NCBI GenBank assembly: GCA_903943975.1 | Contig: CAJAQB010000002.1 | Coordinates: forward strand, 1-64,000 | Origin: Synechococcus lacustris | Lineage (GTDB): Bacteria; Cyanobacteriota; Cyanobacteriia; PCC-6307; Cyanobiaceae | Direction: 5' to 3' | Length of the DNA stretch: 64,000 bases | Part shown: positions 53,497 through 61,401 of the stretch, in pieces | Position numbering within the stretch: position 1 is the first letter of the stretch | How the letters are laid out: every line of letters starts with the position of its first letter | Program-made: the position numbers and the translations under genes | Notes under the pieces: model-generated | The model's database searches: none | What the model was told of the DNA's origin: nothing | What the model saw: only the letters and a program-made list of their open reading frames with translations

Positions 53497-54516
53497 TTAG
53501 AAGCTGATGCGGGGGTCGAGCAGGGCCACCAGCACATCCACCACCAGGCTCACCAGCACCACCAGGGCGGCCACCACCACGACGATGCCCTGCACCAGCG
53601 GGTAATCCCGTTGGTTGATCGCCTCCTGCAGCCGGTAGGCAATGCCCGGCCAGGAATAGATCACTTCAATCAGCAGGGCCCCGCCGATCAGCGAGGCCAC
53701 GGTGATCCCGGCGATGGTGAGCACCGGCAACAACGCATTGGGCAGGGCATGGCGCAGCACCACCTGCCGTTCGCCGATGCCGCGGCTGCGGGCCGCCTCC
53801 ACGTAGTCGGAGCGCAGGGCCCGACGCAGGTTGAGCCGTAGGGCGTTGTCAAAGATGCCGCTGAGTAGCAGGCCGAGGGTGAAGGCGGGCAGGGCCAGGT
53901 GGCGCAGGGCCCCGCTTATCACCTGCCAATTACCGCTCAGCAGGCCATCGAGCAGGTAGAAGCCAGTGCCAGTGGGGGGCACCAGGGTGGGGGGATAGCG
54001 GCCCCCCACCGGAAACCAGCCCAGACCCACGGCAAATACCAGCTGCAGCACCATCGCCGCCCAGAAACTGGGCAGGGCATAGGTGCCGATGCCGTAGAGC
54101 CGCCCGACCAGATCGAGCTTTCCCTCCGGCCGGGCGATGCCACTGAAGCCAGCCGTTAGCCCCAACACGATGGCGATCGCCAGGGCCACCAACCCCAGTT
54201 CGAGGCTGGCCGGCAGCGATTCGCGCACGATTGCCCCCACCGACCGGGCATTCACCAGGGAGGTGCCGAGGTTGGCGTGCAGCAGGTCGCCGAGGAAGTG
54301 CAGATATTGCAGCGGCAGCGGTTGGTCGAGCCCCAGCTGGTGGCGCAGCTGGCTGCGGGCGGCCTCACTGGCGCGGCTGCCCAGCAGGGCATCCACCGGA
54401 TCGCCCGGGGCCACCCGCAACAACAGAAACACGAGGCTGGCGATCAGCCAAAGCATCACTGGGGCCAGCAGCAGCCGGCTGCCCAGGTAGCGCATTAATT
54501 GACTGCGGCGGCTCAT
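53497..54516 (-). CDS. peptide/nickel-type ABC transporter permease (DppB-like)
   Basis: A 339-residue permease with six hydrophobic segments, the DppB N-terminus (RYLGSRLLLAPVMLWLIASL), 'VAPGDPVDALLG' and the EAA loop 'YVEAARSRGIGERQVVLRHA'. It starts inside the stop of the binding-protein gene (ATGA overlap). The second permease and ATPases of a full Dpp/Opp system are not in the window, so they must be encoded elsewhere. Confidence 0.93.
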   Translation of the reverse strand: MSRRSQLMRYLGSRLLLAPVMLWLIASLVFLLLRVAPGDPVDALLGSRASEAARSQLRHQLGLDQPLPLQYLHFLGDLLHANLGTSLVNARSVGAIVRESLPASLELGLVALAIAIVLGLTAGFSGIARPEGKLDLVGRLYGIGTYALPSFWAAMVLQLVFAVGLGWFPVGGRYPPTLVPPTGTGFYLLDGLLSGNWQVISGALRHLALPAFTLGLLLSGIFDNALRLNLRRALRSDYVEAARSRGIGERQVVLRHALPNALLPVLTIAGITVASLIGGALLIEVIYSWPGIAYRLQEAINQRDYPLVQGIVVVVAALVVLVSLVVDVLVALLDPRISF

Positions 54517-56102
54517 CGCTGGGGCCTCCGGCTCAACTGGCTGAGCAGCACCCGGCCGGAGCCATCAAAGCTGGGGCTGCTCAGCTGTGGCTGGGCCCAG
54601 GCCCGGGGCCGCACCAGCCACACCGGCAGGTAGGGCACGGCGGCCCCGGTGCGGCGTTGGATGCTTTCAAGCACGGCGATCCGGGCGGGCCCCTCCAATT
54701 TTTCCGTTTGCTCCAGTTGCTGCTGCAACCCCGGCGCTGCCCAGAAGCTGCCGCTGGAGGCGCTGGCCCCCACCAGGCAACTGTGGCCCTTGGCTTTACT
54801 GCAGGCCAGCAGGGGCATCAGGTAGTTATCGGCATCGGGATAATCGCCGATCCAGTCGAGCATGATCAGCTGGAAGGCCCCATCCCCCAGTTGGCGATAG
54901 GCGGTGGTGGATTCCATGCCGGTGAGGCTTAGCTGCAGGCAATCGCCCAGCTCCTGGCGCAACGACTCCTGCCAGGTGAGGGCAAACAGCCGGTCGGTGG
55001 GCACGTTGGAGCGATAGGTGAGGTTGAGCTGCAGGGGCTTGGCTCCGCAGTAGCCCTCCCCCCGTAACAACTGGCGGGCGGCGGCAATGTTGTGGGTTGG
55101 CCAGGCAGCAACGGCCCCCGGCAGGCTGGGGGGCACTAGCCCCCGCAGGGGCGGCCGCAGGCCATCGCTCACCCGGCGGCCGATCTGGGCCCGGTTGAGG
55201 CTGAGGGCAAGGGCCTGGCGCAGCTTGGGATTATTGAGCGGTGGCCGATCACTGAGCAGGCTGATGTAGCCGATCTCCAGGGCCGGGCCGGCCCCCTCCC
55301 GCAGTTGGCCCCGCTGGGCCTGCTGGTGCAGGGCCCGTTGCTGGTCGGGGTCAAGGCTGGTGGAGAGCAATACGTCTACATCGCGGCTGCGCAGGGCGCC
55401 AAATAGGCCGGTGGAGGTGCCCATGCTCACCAGGGCGAGGCCGTTGTTGCGGGGCCGCTCCCCCCAGTAGCCGTTAAAGGGGTCGAGCCGTTGCAGTTGC
55501 GAGCTGTGGAAACTCAGCCGGTAGGGCCCGGTGCCCACAAAGCCGCCGGTGAGATAGCTGCGCCGGTGCTGGCGGTAGGCCCTGGGCGACACCGGCGTGA
55601 GGTTCACGGAGCTGAGTAGGGCCGCCAGGGGGGTGTAGGGCCGGCGCAGCTTGAGCCCCAGCCGATAGGGACCCAGTACCCGCACCGCCTCGATGCGATC
55701 GCCCACCACATAGCTGAGTTTGCCGATGGCGAGGAAGCGCCGCAGGCTGAAGGCCATCGCTTCGGCATCAAAGCGGCTGCCGTCGTGGAAGCGCACGTCT
55801 TGGCGCAGGGGAATCTCAGCCCGCAGGCCATCGCCACTCAGCTTTGGCAGGGCGGTGGCCAGCCTTGGTTCGATCTTGCCGTTGGCATGGATTGCATAGA
55901 GGGGATCGCCCAGGGCACTGAGCAGTTGCAGGGCGCTAACGGTGGTGGCCTGGGCGGGGTCCGTGGTGTCGATGCTGCCGTAGGCGGCCACCACCAGGGG
56001 GGAGCGGGGGCTGGAGCTGTCGCTGCAGCCCGCCAGGCCGAGGCCGAGCAGCACTAGCGCCAGCCCCAGCTGTTTCTTGGCCCGTTGCTTGCCGCCCTGC
56101 AC
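54513..56102 (-). CDS. peptide/nickel-type ABC substrate-binding lipoprotein (family 5)
   Basis: A 529-residue protein with lipoprotein signal (GLALVLLGLGLAGC lipobox). Family-5 binding-protein landmarks are 'LRQDVRFHDGSRFDAEAMAF', 'FVGTGPYRLSF' and 'NNPKLRQALALSLNRAQIG'. It captures oligopeptides or related ligands in the periplasm for the DppB-like permease, whose gene overlaps by 4 nt. Confidence 0.94.
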   Translation of the reverse strand: MQGGKQRAKKQLGLALVLLGLGLAGCSDSSSPRSPLVVAAYGSIDTTDPAQATTVSALQLLSALGDPLYAIHANGKIEPRLATALPKLSGDGLRAEIPLRQDVRFHDGSRFDAEAMAFSLRRFLAIGKLSYVVGDRIEAVRVLGPYRLGLKLRRPYTPLAALLSSVNLTPVSPRAYRQHRRSYLTGGFVGTGPYRLSFHSSQLQRLDPFNGYWGERPRNNGLALVSMGTSTGLFGALRSRDVDVLLSTSLDPDQQRALHQQAQRGQLREGAGPALEIGYISLLSDRPPLNNPKLRQALALSLNRAQIGRRVSDGLRPPLRGLVPPSLPGAVAAWPTHNIAAARQLLRGEGYCGAKPLQLNLTYRSNVPTDRLFALTWQESLRQELGDCLQLSLTGMESTTAYRQLGDGAFQLIMLDWIGDYPDADNYLMPLLACSKAKGHSCLVGASASSGSFWAAPGLQQQLEQTEKLEGPARIAVLESIQRRTGAAVPYLPVWLVRPRAWAQPQLSSPSFDGSGRVLLSQLSRRPQR

Positions 56103-56128
56103 GCCAGCCCCCGAGCGAGGCCAAGAAG

Positions 56129-56329
56129 CTATGGCCTCACAGGCGTTTCGGCGCCAGTTTCCACCACCTCCAGGGACACCTCAAAGACCGGTGAACCCCC
56201 CTGCCGTTGCAAAGGCCAGCGGCGCACCCAGCAGCGTTGCTGACGGTCGTCGATGCCGATCACCTGGTAGAGGTCTGGATCGCGCTGGAGCTGAATGCAA
56301 TCGCCCTGGTGGAGGGCCATGGGATTCAT
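56129..56329 (-). CDS. small conserved-looking protein of unknown function
   Basis: About 66 residues from MNPMALHQGDCIQLQRDPDL; the following Met (56320) is equally possible. The chain is beta-rich (QVIGIDDRQQRCWVRRWPL, 'SPVFEVSLEVVE') and looks like a small SH3-like barrel. No signal peptide or metal motif. It sits 26 nt before the start of the binding-protein gene. Function unknown. Confidence 0.6.
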   Translation of the reverse strand: MNPMALHQGDCIQLQRDPDLYQVIGIDDRQQRCWVRRWPLQRQGGSPVFEVSLEVVETGAETPVRP

Positions 56330-56424
56330 GTGATTGGCCAAATGATTCCGCAACCCAGGGGAAAGGCAATGTCCATAATGAACCTTCCTGAAGATTTTGT
56401 GAAGATCAACGCAATTGCCCCGGC

Positions 56425-57729
56425 CTAGAGGGTGCGGAGGCAGCTGGTGATCGCCTCCACCTCCGGCCTGGCCAGGATCGCCCCCAGGGCCCGGCGGAAG
56501 CGGGCCTCCTCCACCGCATGGGTGATCACCACGATTTCAGCGCCAGGCCCCTCCGATTCGAACTGCACGATCGATTGGAGGCTCACCTCCTCCGCCCCGA
56601 AACAGCTGCCGATGTGGCCGATCACCCCTGGCAGGTCTGCGGCCTGGAAACGCACGTAGTTGCGGTGCTGGGTGAGGTCACTGTCCACCAGGCGACAACG
56701 CCGCCAGCTACCTGCCGCCAGCAGAGGATCCAGCTGGGCGCTGGGTCCTGCCACCTGGCGGATGGCGGCGATGTTGAGGATGTCTGCCACCACGGCACTG
56801 GCGGTGGGGCCGGCGCCGGCGCCGGGGCCATAAAACATCACCCGCCCCACCGGTTCCCCCTCCACCAGGATCGCGTTATTAACGCCATTAACCCCGGCGA
56901 GGGGATGGTCCTTGGGCAGCAGGGTGGGATGTACCCGCACATCGAGCACCTCGGTGCCATCGGCGTCACTGCCCTGGCGTTGGGCCACCGCCAGCAACTT
57001 CACACTGAAGCCCAATTCGCGGGCGTAGTCGATGTCGCGGGTTTGGAGTTGATCGATGCCTTCGGTGGGGATCGCTTGGCGATCCACGAGCCCGCCGTAG
57101 GCAAGGCCCGCCAGGATGGCGATCTTGTCGGCGGCATCGCCCCCCTGCACATCGGCGGCGGGGTCGGCTTCCGCATAGCCAAGGGCCTGGGCATCGGCGA
57201 GCACTGCCTCGTAGCTGGCCCCCTCCTCGGCCATGCGGCTGAGGATGTAATTGGTGGTGCCATTGATGATGCCGCTCACCCGCTCGATGCGGTTGGCCCC
57301 CAGGGATTGCTTTAGCGGTTCGAGGATCGGGATGCCGCCGCCCACGGCAGCTTCCATCAACACATAGACCCCTTTCTCGGCGGCGGCGGCGGCGATCTCC
57401 GCCCCATGGCGGGCGATCACGGCCTTATTGGCGGTTACCACTGGTTTGCCGGCGGCGATGGCGGCCAGGATCAGGCTGCGGGCTGGTTCGAGCCCCCCCA
57501 TCACCTCCACCACGATCTCCACGGCCGGATCGGCCACCACGGCGGCGGCGTCGGTGCTGAGCAGGGCGGCGTCCAGTTCAATCGGTCGGGGGCGATTGAG
57601 GTCGCGCACGGCCACCCGTCGCAACACCAGTTCCCGCACCAGCGGATGGCGGCCCTCCGGGCTGGCGAGGATCTGGGCCACCCCGGCCCCCACGGTGCCG
57701 AGACCCAACAGACCGATTCCAATGGCCAT
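56425..57729 (-). CDS. hom: homoserine dehydrogenase
   Basis: A 434-residue enzyme. NAD(P)-binding 'GIGLLGLGTVGAGVAQIL', catalytic-domain 'ANKAVIARHG' and 'GINGTTNYIL'-type region (here IINGTTNYILSRMAEEG), and a C-terminal ACT domain (VRFQAADLPGVIGHIGSCFG) for feedback by threonine. It reduces aspartate semialdehyde to homoserine for threonine, methionine and isoleucine. The length is normal. Downstream of sufE with 32 nt between. Confidence 0.97.
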   Translation of the reverse strand: MAIGIGLLGLGTVGAGVAQILASPEGRHPLVRELVLRRVAVRDLNRPRPIELDAALLSTDAAAVVADPAVEIVVEVMGGLEPARSLILAAIAAGKPVVTANKAVIARHGAEIAAAAAEKGVYVLMEAAVGGGIPILEPLKQSLGANRIERVSGIINGTTNYILSRMAEEGASYEAVLADAQALGYAEADPAADVQGGDAADKIAILAGLAYGGLVDRQAIPTEGIDQLQTRDIDYARELGFSVKLLAVAQRQGSDADGTEVLDVRVHPTLLPKDHPLAGVNGVNNAILVEGEPVGRVMFYGPGAGAGPTASAVVADILNIAAIRQVAGPSAQLDPLLAAGSWRRCRLVDSDLTQHRNYVRFQAADLPGVIGHIGSCFGAEEVSLQSIVQFESEGPGAEIVVITHAVEEARFRRALGAILARPEVEAITSCLRTL

Positions 57730-57761
57730 GGGGCCTTAGCAGCTGGTTGCGATCTTAGAAA

Positions 57762-58184
57762 TCAACCGGCGGCTAGGGCCGCCGCCTGGGCCTGCATGTG
57801 GCGAAGGATATTGAGGAAGCCATTGGCCCTGGAGGGGGTGAGGCTGGCCTGCAGGCCGGTTTCTGCCATGAAGGCGGGATCCACCGCCAGCACCTCGCTA
57901 GGGCTGAGGCCGCTGAGCCCCTGGATCAACAGGGCCAGCAGCCCTTTGGTGATCTGGGCATCGGCATCGCCCTGCCACTGCAACAGGCCTTCATTTAGTA
58001 GGGGCTGCACAAAAACCTGCGACACACACCCCTTGACCCGATTGGCCTCGCAGTGGAGTTCGCTGGGGGCTGGCGGCAGTTTCTTGGCCAGCCAAAGCAC
58101 ATATTCGTAGCGCCGCTTTTGATCGTTGCTGCTTTTCAGCTTGGCAACGATCTCATCAAGGGCGGCGCTGCCGCTGCTGACCAT
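57762..58184 (-). CDS. sufE: cysteine desulfuration protein SufE
   Basis: A 140-residue SufE protein. The persulfide-accepting Cys is in 'RVKGCVSQVFVQP', and 'LLALLIQGLSGLSPSEVLA' and 'PSRANGFLNILRHMQ' match the family. It accepts sulfur from SufS and passes it to the SufBCD scaffold. The start overlaps the NikL-like gene by 29 nt. Confidence 0.94.
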   Translation of the reverse strand: MVSSGSAALDEIVAKLKSSNDQKRRYEYVLWLAKKLPPAPSELHCEANRVKGCVSQVFVQPLLNEGLLQWQGDADAQITKGLLALLIQGLSGLSPSEVLAVDPAFMAETGLQASLTPSRANGFLNILRHMQAQAAALAAG

Positions 58185-58623
58185 GGCTGAGTCGTCCGGT
58201 GAGGGCCAGTGTGCCGCCCAGGGCCCCCAGACCGATCAACCAATGGGCCCAGCTGCGTTGCTGGCTGGCCTGGGGACCATTGAGTTCGAGGTAATCGCGG
58301 TGGCCGGGGCCGCCATCAATCACCAGCTCCCACTGGCGGGAGGCCTGGGCCGGCAATTTGGCGCTGAAGCGGCCATCGCTGCCGGTGCGGCCCAGCTTCA
58401 AGGTTTTGCTGCCATCGGGGGATTGCAGCCGCACTTCGGCATCGGCCAGCGGTTCACCGCTGGAGAATTGAGTGCGCAGTTCGATTAGGCCACTGGCCTG
58501 GAGCGAGCTGAAGTTGGTCTCCACCCCGTGGGCCCAGCTGGCGGTAGGGGCCATGGCAATGGCGCCAGCCATACCCAGCAGGCTGGCGCCCAAGGGAGGA
58601 ATAAAGGAAGTTATGGGTTGCAT
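58156..58623 (-). CDS. exported NikL/CbiL-like protein with carboxypeptidase-regulatory fold
   Basis: A 155-residue protein with signal peptide ending SWA, so the mature N-terminus is His (HGVETNF), a usual metal-binding start. A beta-sandwich domain follows with 'SGEPLADAEVRLQSPDG' and 'GRTGSDGRFSAKLP', like the carboxypeptidase-regulatory/NikL domains of nickel and cobalt uptake systems. A C-terminal helix (WAHWLIGLGALGGTLAL) and basic tail anchor it. No other Ni/Co transport gene is adjacent. Confidence 0.65.
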   Translation of the reverse strand: MQPITSFIPPLGASLLGMAGAIAMAPTASWAHGVETNFSSLQASGLIELRTQFSSGEPLADAEVRLQSPDGSKTLKLGRTGSDGRFSAKLPAQASRQWELVIDGGPGHRDYLELNGPQASQQRSWAHWLIGLGALGGTLALTGRLSHGQQRQRRP

Positions 58624-58658
58624 GGTTTGATCGCCGCTGGGGCGACCGTAGGCCCAAC

Positions 58659-58820
58659 TCAGAGGTTTGACCAGCTGTTGAGGGCCCGGTCGTGGCGACC
58701 GGTTTGCACCATGCCCACCATCGAGCCGATCATCAGGCTCAGGGCCTGCTGGGGGCGCTGGGGCCTAGGGGCACTAGCGGTTTTGATCAGGGGCTTGGAC
58801 TGGGAAGCGGAATTGGACAC
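58659..58820 (-). CDS. possible small protein
   Basis: Fifty-three residues from GTG 58820; the frame opens farther upstream to 58895. A basic Pro-rich N-terminal half is followed by 'QQALSLMIGSMVGMVQTGRH', then DRALNSWSNL. It lies 35 nt before the NikL-like gene on the same strand. No family recognised; coding status is uncertain. Confidence 0.35.
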   Translation of the reverse strand: MSNSASQSKPLIKTASAPRPQRPQQALSLMIGSMVGMVQTGRHDRALNSWSNL

Positions 58821-58938
58821 CGGCAAAACCCTGGGGGCGTTACGAGTAACTCCGTCATGGTGACAAAGCCAGGCCCCCTGCGAAGGATTTCGCACGGTTA
58901 CGTAACACTGCCGTTACCAAGCGGCCCTGGGGCTGTGG

Positions 58939-59502
58939 CTACTGCACCCAGCGGAGTCCCTGTTCAGTGATCCAGCCAGGGAAGGGGATGTCCCAGGGGT
59001 CGCTGGGTAGTTGGGCCAGCACAGCGGCCTGGGGCAGCACCACTAGGGCCGGTACCGCCCGCCAGTGCTGGTCGGCCCGCAGCCGGTCATACCAGCCACC
59101 ACCGGAGCCCAGGCGGATGCCCCGTTGATCCACGGCCAGGGCCGGCACCAGCAGCAGCGCCAGCTCCTCGGCGGCCAGGGGGCGCTCCCCCCGGGGGGCG
59201 GGGATGCCACAGCTGTCGCGCTCCAGGGGGGTGTGGGCTTGCCAGGGGTGGAAAACCAGCCCGCTGGCCTGGGTGCGGGGCAGGGCCAGGGGTATGCCGC
59301 TGCTGGCCAGGGGCCGCAGGTCGGGCTCACCGGCCAGGGGCCAGTAGCTGGCCAGGTAGCCCGGCCGCCCTTTTAAAAGTTGAGGCAGCAGCCCCTCAAG
59401 TTGCTTAATGATTGCCTGATTGTTAGCTGCAAAATCAGCACAAGCATGCCGTTCAGTTCGCTGGCGACGCAGCTGTGTGCGTAGCTGATCTTTGCTCTCC
59501 AT
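58939..59502 (-). CDS. 5-formyltetrahydrofolate cyclo-ligase
   Basis: A 187-residue enzyme. ATP/substrate-binding 'SYWPLAGEPDLRPL' and the C-terminal signature 'LVPALAVDQRGIRLGSGGGW', then YDR, are clear. It converts 5-formyl-THF to 5,10-methenyl-THF, clearing the storage form of folate. Alone between the small ORF and the tandem-repeat cluster. Confidence 0.93.
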   Translation of the reverse strand: MESKDQLRTQLRRQRTERHACADFAANNQAIIKQLEGLLPQLLKGRPGYLASYWPLAGEPDLRPLASSGIPLALPRTQASGLVFHPWQAHTPLERDSCGIPAPRGERPLAAEELALLLVPALAVDQRGIRLGSGGGWYDRLRADQHWRAVPALVVLPQAAVLAQLPSDPWDIPFPGWITEQGLRWVQ

Positions 59503-59553
59503 CAGCTGCTAGCCGGACTGGGCTTCCCAGCATTTTGAAGGACAGTCAGCTTT

Positions 59554-59604
59554 CTTTGGGCACAGGCAAACTTTGGGCACAGGCAAACTTTGGGCACAGG
59601 CAAA
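59554..59604. repeat. 17-bp tandem repeat, three exact copies
   Basis: Unit CTTTGGGCACAGGCAAA at 59554, 59571 and 59588, identical in all three copies. Perfect identity points to recent slippage or duplication. Confidence 0.93.
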
Positions 59605-59646
59605 GCTGCCGCCTGGCGATGCTCCTGCCCGAGTCCCTCTTGAATA

Positions 59647-59674
59647 TGACCCTAGTCACTTGACCCTAGTCATT
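59647..59674. repeat. 14-bp tandem repeat, two copies
   Basis: TGACCCTAGTCACT then TGACCCTAGTCATT, one difference. It lies between the 17-bp and 20-bp arrays. Confidence 0.85.
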
Positions 59675-59700
59675 TTCCATAGAGTTAGCGGAACTGTGTT

Positions 59701-59777
59701 TGCCAAGCTTCGCCGAGTTTTGCCAAGCTTCGCCGAGTTTCGCCAAGCTTCGCCGAGTTTCGCCAAACTTCGCCGCC
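59701..59777. repeat. 20-bp tandem repeat, nearly four copies
   Basis: Unit (T/C)GCCAAGCTTCGCCGAGTTT at 59701, 59721 and 59741, then a diverged partial copy (CGCCAAACTTCGCCG). Only the first base varies among the three full units. Confidence 0.93.
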
Positions 59778-59807
59778 CTGCTTTGCCCTGCCCAGCCCAA
59801 GGGGGGC

Positions 59808-60269
59808 TCAGCGTTGAAACCAGGCGGTGAGGGCCACGGCTAGGGCATCGGCGGCATCATCGGGTTTGGGACGCTTATCTAGTTCGAGTTCACGCATTAC
59901 CGCATCCTGCACTTCGCTTTTATCGGCGTGGCCAGAACCAGTGAGGGCCAGCTTGATCTGCATGGGCGGATATTCCACCACCGGGATCTGAAAGCGACTC
60001 AGGGTCATCATCAACACCCCCCGCGCCTGCACCACGGCGATTGTGTTGCTGGATTTGTAGAAGAAAAACTTTTCCACCGCCGCCAGCTCCGGTCGCATGC
60101 TGCGCAGCAGCTGGCGCATATCCCTGGCGATTTCCACTAGCCGTTCCCCCTCTGGTCGGCCGGCTTCGGTTTGGATGATGCCGCAATCCAGCATCCGTTG
60201 GGGGGGACCGGTGTCGATCAAGCCATAGCCCACCCGGGCTAACCCCGGATCAATGCCCAGGATTCGCAC
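59808..60269 (-). CDS. ruvC: Holliday-junction endonuclease RuvC
   Basis: A 153-residue resolvase with the catalytic acids D7 (GIDPG), E66 (AVEKFFF) and D138/D141 ([12 protein letters not shown]), so the active site is intact. It cuts four-way junctions with RuvAB during recombination. It starts 1 nt after the chlI stop; the ruvC-chlI neighbourhood is typical of Synechococcus. Confidence 0.97.
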   Translation of the reverse strand: MRILGIDPGLARVGYGLIDTGPPQRMLDCGIIQTEAGRPEGERLVEIARDMRQLLRSMRPELAAVEKFFFYKSSNTIAVVQARGVLMMTLSRFQIPVVEYPPMQIKLALTGSGHADKSEVQDAVMRELELDKRPKPDDAADALAVALTAWFQR

Positions 60270-60270
60270 C

Positions 60271-61392
60271 TCAGCGGCTGAGCACTAGCTGGAAGGCATC
60301 GCGGTCTGCGGGGTTGAGGCCAAACACCTGACAAAACACCTTGATTACCCGGTCCCCGGAATCAACGGCCTCCAGCGGATCCTTGCGCAGGCGATGGCGC
60401 AGGCAGCAGGCCACCACCCGGGCCACGTCTTCGTCTGTGACCTCGAGCCTTTGTTCAAAGGCGGCCAGGGCCCGGGCCGCCCGGTTGGTAACGATGTCGC
60501 CGCGCAGGCCATCCACATTCAGCTGGCCACAAACCTCGGAGATCTTCAGGCGCAGGTCTGGATCGAGCTGCACCTGGGGCAGCCGTTGCTGGGCCGCCAC
60601 CACCTGGCCTTGCAGCTGTTGTTGGGCGGCTTCCACCTGCTGGAGGAAAGCATCGGGGTCGCCGTCAAAACTGCTGCGTTGGTCCACCACCTGCACCCGT
60701 TGTTCCGGGTCGCGCACGGTGCGCACCTCCACGCTCATGCCAAAGCGGTCGAGCAGCTGGGGCCGCAGTTCCCCCTCCTCGGGGTTGCCGGAACCAATCA
60801 GCACAAACCGGGCCGGGTGGCGTACGGAGATGCCCTCCCGTTCCACGGTGTTCCAGCCGGAGGCCGCTGAATCAAGCAGCACGTCCACCAGGTGGTCGTC
60901 GAGCAGGTTCACCTCATCCACGTAGAGGAGGCCGCGGTTGGCCTTGGCCAGCAGGCCCGGCTCAAAGGCGCGCACCCCTTCCCCCAGGGCTTTTTCGATG
61001 TCGATCGTGCCGCAGAGCCGGTCTTCCGTGGCCCCCAGGGGCAGGTCCACCATCGGCACCTGGCAGCTGGCCTCGTTCAGGGCTTCACCACGGCTCAGCC
61101 GTTCACGCACCTCGCTGCTTTGCAGGTCGGGGTCGGTGGGGGAACTGTTGTAGGGATCGCCCGCTACCACAGGGATTTCCGGCAGCAGATCCGCCAGGGC
61201 GCGAATCGTGGTGCTCTTGCCCGTGCCCCGGTCCCCCATGATCATCACGCCGCCCACGCGGGGATCGATCACGTTGAGCAGCAGGGCGAGCTTCATCTCC
61301 TCCTGGCCAACGATGGCGGTGAAGGGGTAGACCCTGCGCTTGAAGGCCTGAGTCACGGACAACGCACAAACAACTGAGAAAGCATCCCCCAT
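60271..61392 (-). CDS. chlI: magnesium chelatase ATPase subunit I
   Basis: An AAA+ ATPase; 373 residues from ATG 61392, or 361 from GTG 61356 ([20 protein letters not shown]), which is nearer the usual length. Walker A '[16 protein letters not shown]', Walker B '[12 protein letters not shown]' and sensor '[16 protein letters not shown]' are complete. ChlI drives ChlD/ChlH to insert Mg into protoporphyrin IX, the first committed step to chlorophyll. Confidence 0.97.
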   Translation of the reverse strand: MGDAFSVVCALSVTQAFKRRVYPFTAIVGQEEMKLALLLNVIDPRVGGVMIMGDRGTGKSTTIRALADLLPEIPVVAGDPYNSSPTDPDLQSSEVRERLSRGEALNEASCQVPMVDLPLGATEDRLCGTIDIEKALGEGVRAFEPGLLAKANRGLLYVDEVNLLDDHLVDVLLDSAASGWNTVEREGISVRHPARFVLIGSGNPEEGELRPQLLDRFGMSVEVRTVRDPEQRVQVVDQRSSFDGDPDAFLQQVEAAQQQLQGQVVAAQQRLPQVQLDPDLRLKISEVCGQLNVDGLRGDIVTNRAARALAAFEQRLEVTDEDVARVVACCLRHRLRKDPLEAVDSGDRVIKVFCQVFGLNPADRDAFQLVLSR

Positions 61393-61401
61393 GGGGGTCG
61401 C

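Larger units (their letters stand above)
59503..59807. other. 305-bp spacer filled with short tandem repeats
   Basis: No gene supported. Three independent arrays (units of 17, 14 and 20 bp) occupy about half of it. It lies upstream of the cyclo-ligase gene and downstream of ruvC, both read leftward. Confidence 0.7.

Noticed and set aside
56371-56427. 19-codon rightward ORF near the hom 3' end
   Set aside because: Very short, poor ribosome binding site and overlapping the hom stop; likely chance.
59554-59777. reading the repeat cluster as a CRISPR array
   Set aside because: The units are directly tandem with no unique spacers and have three different lengths; no cas gene is in the window.
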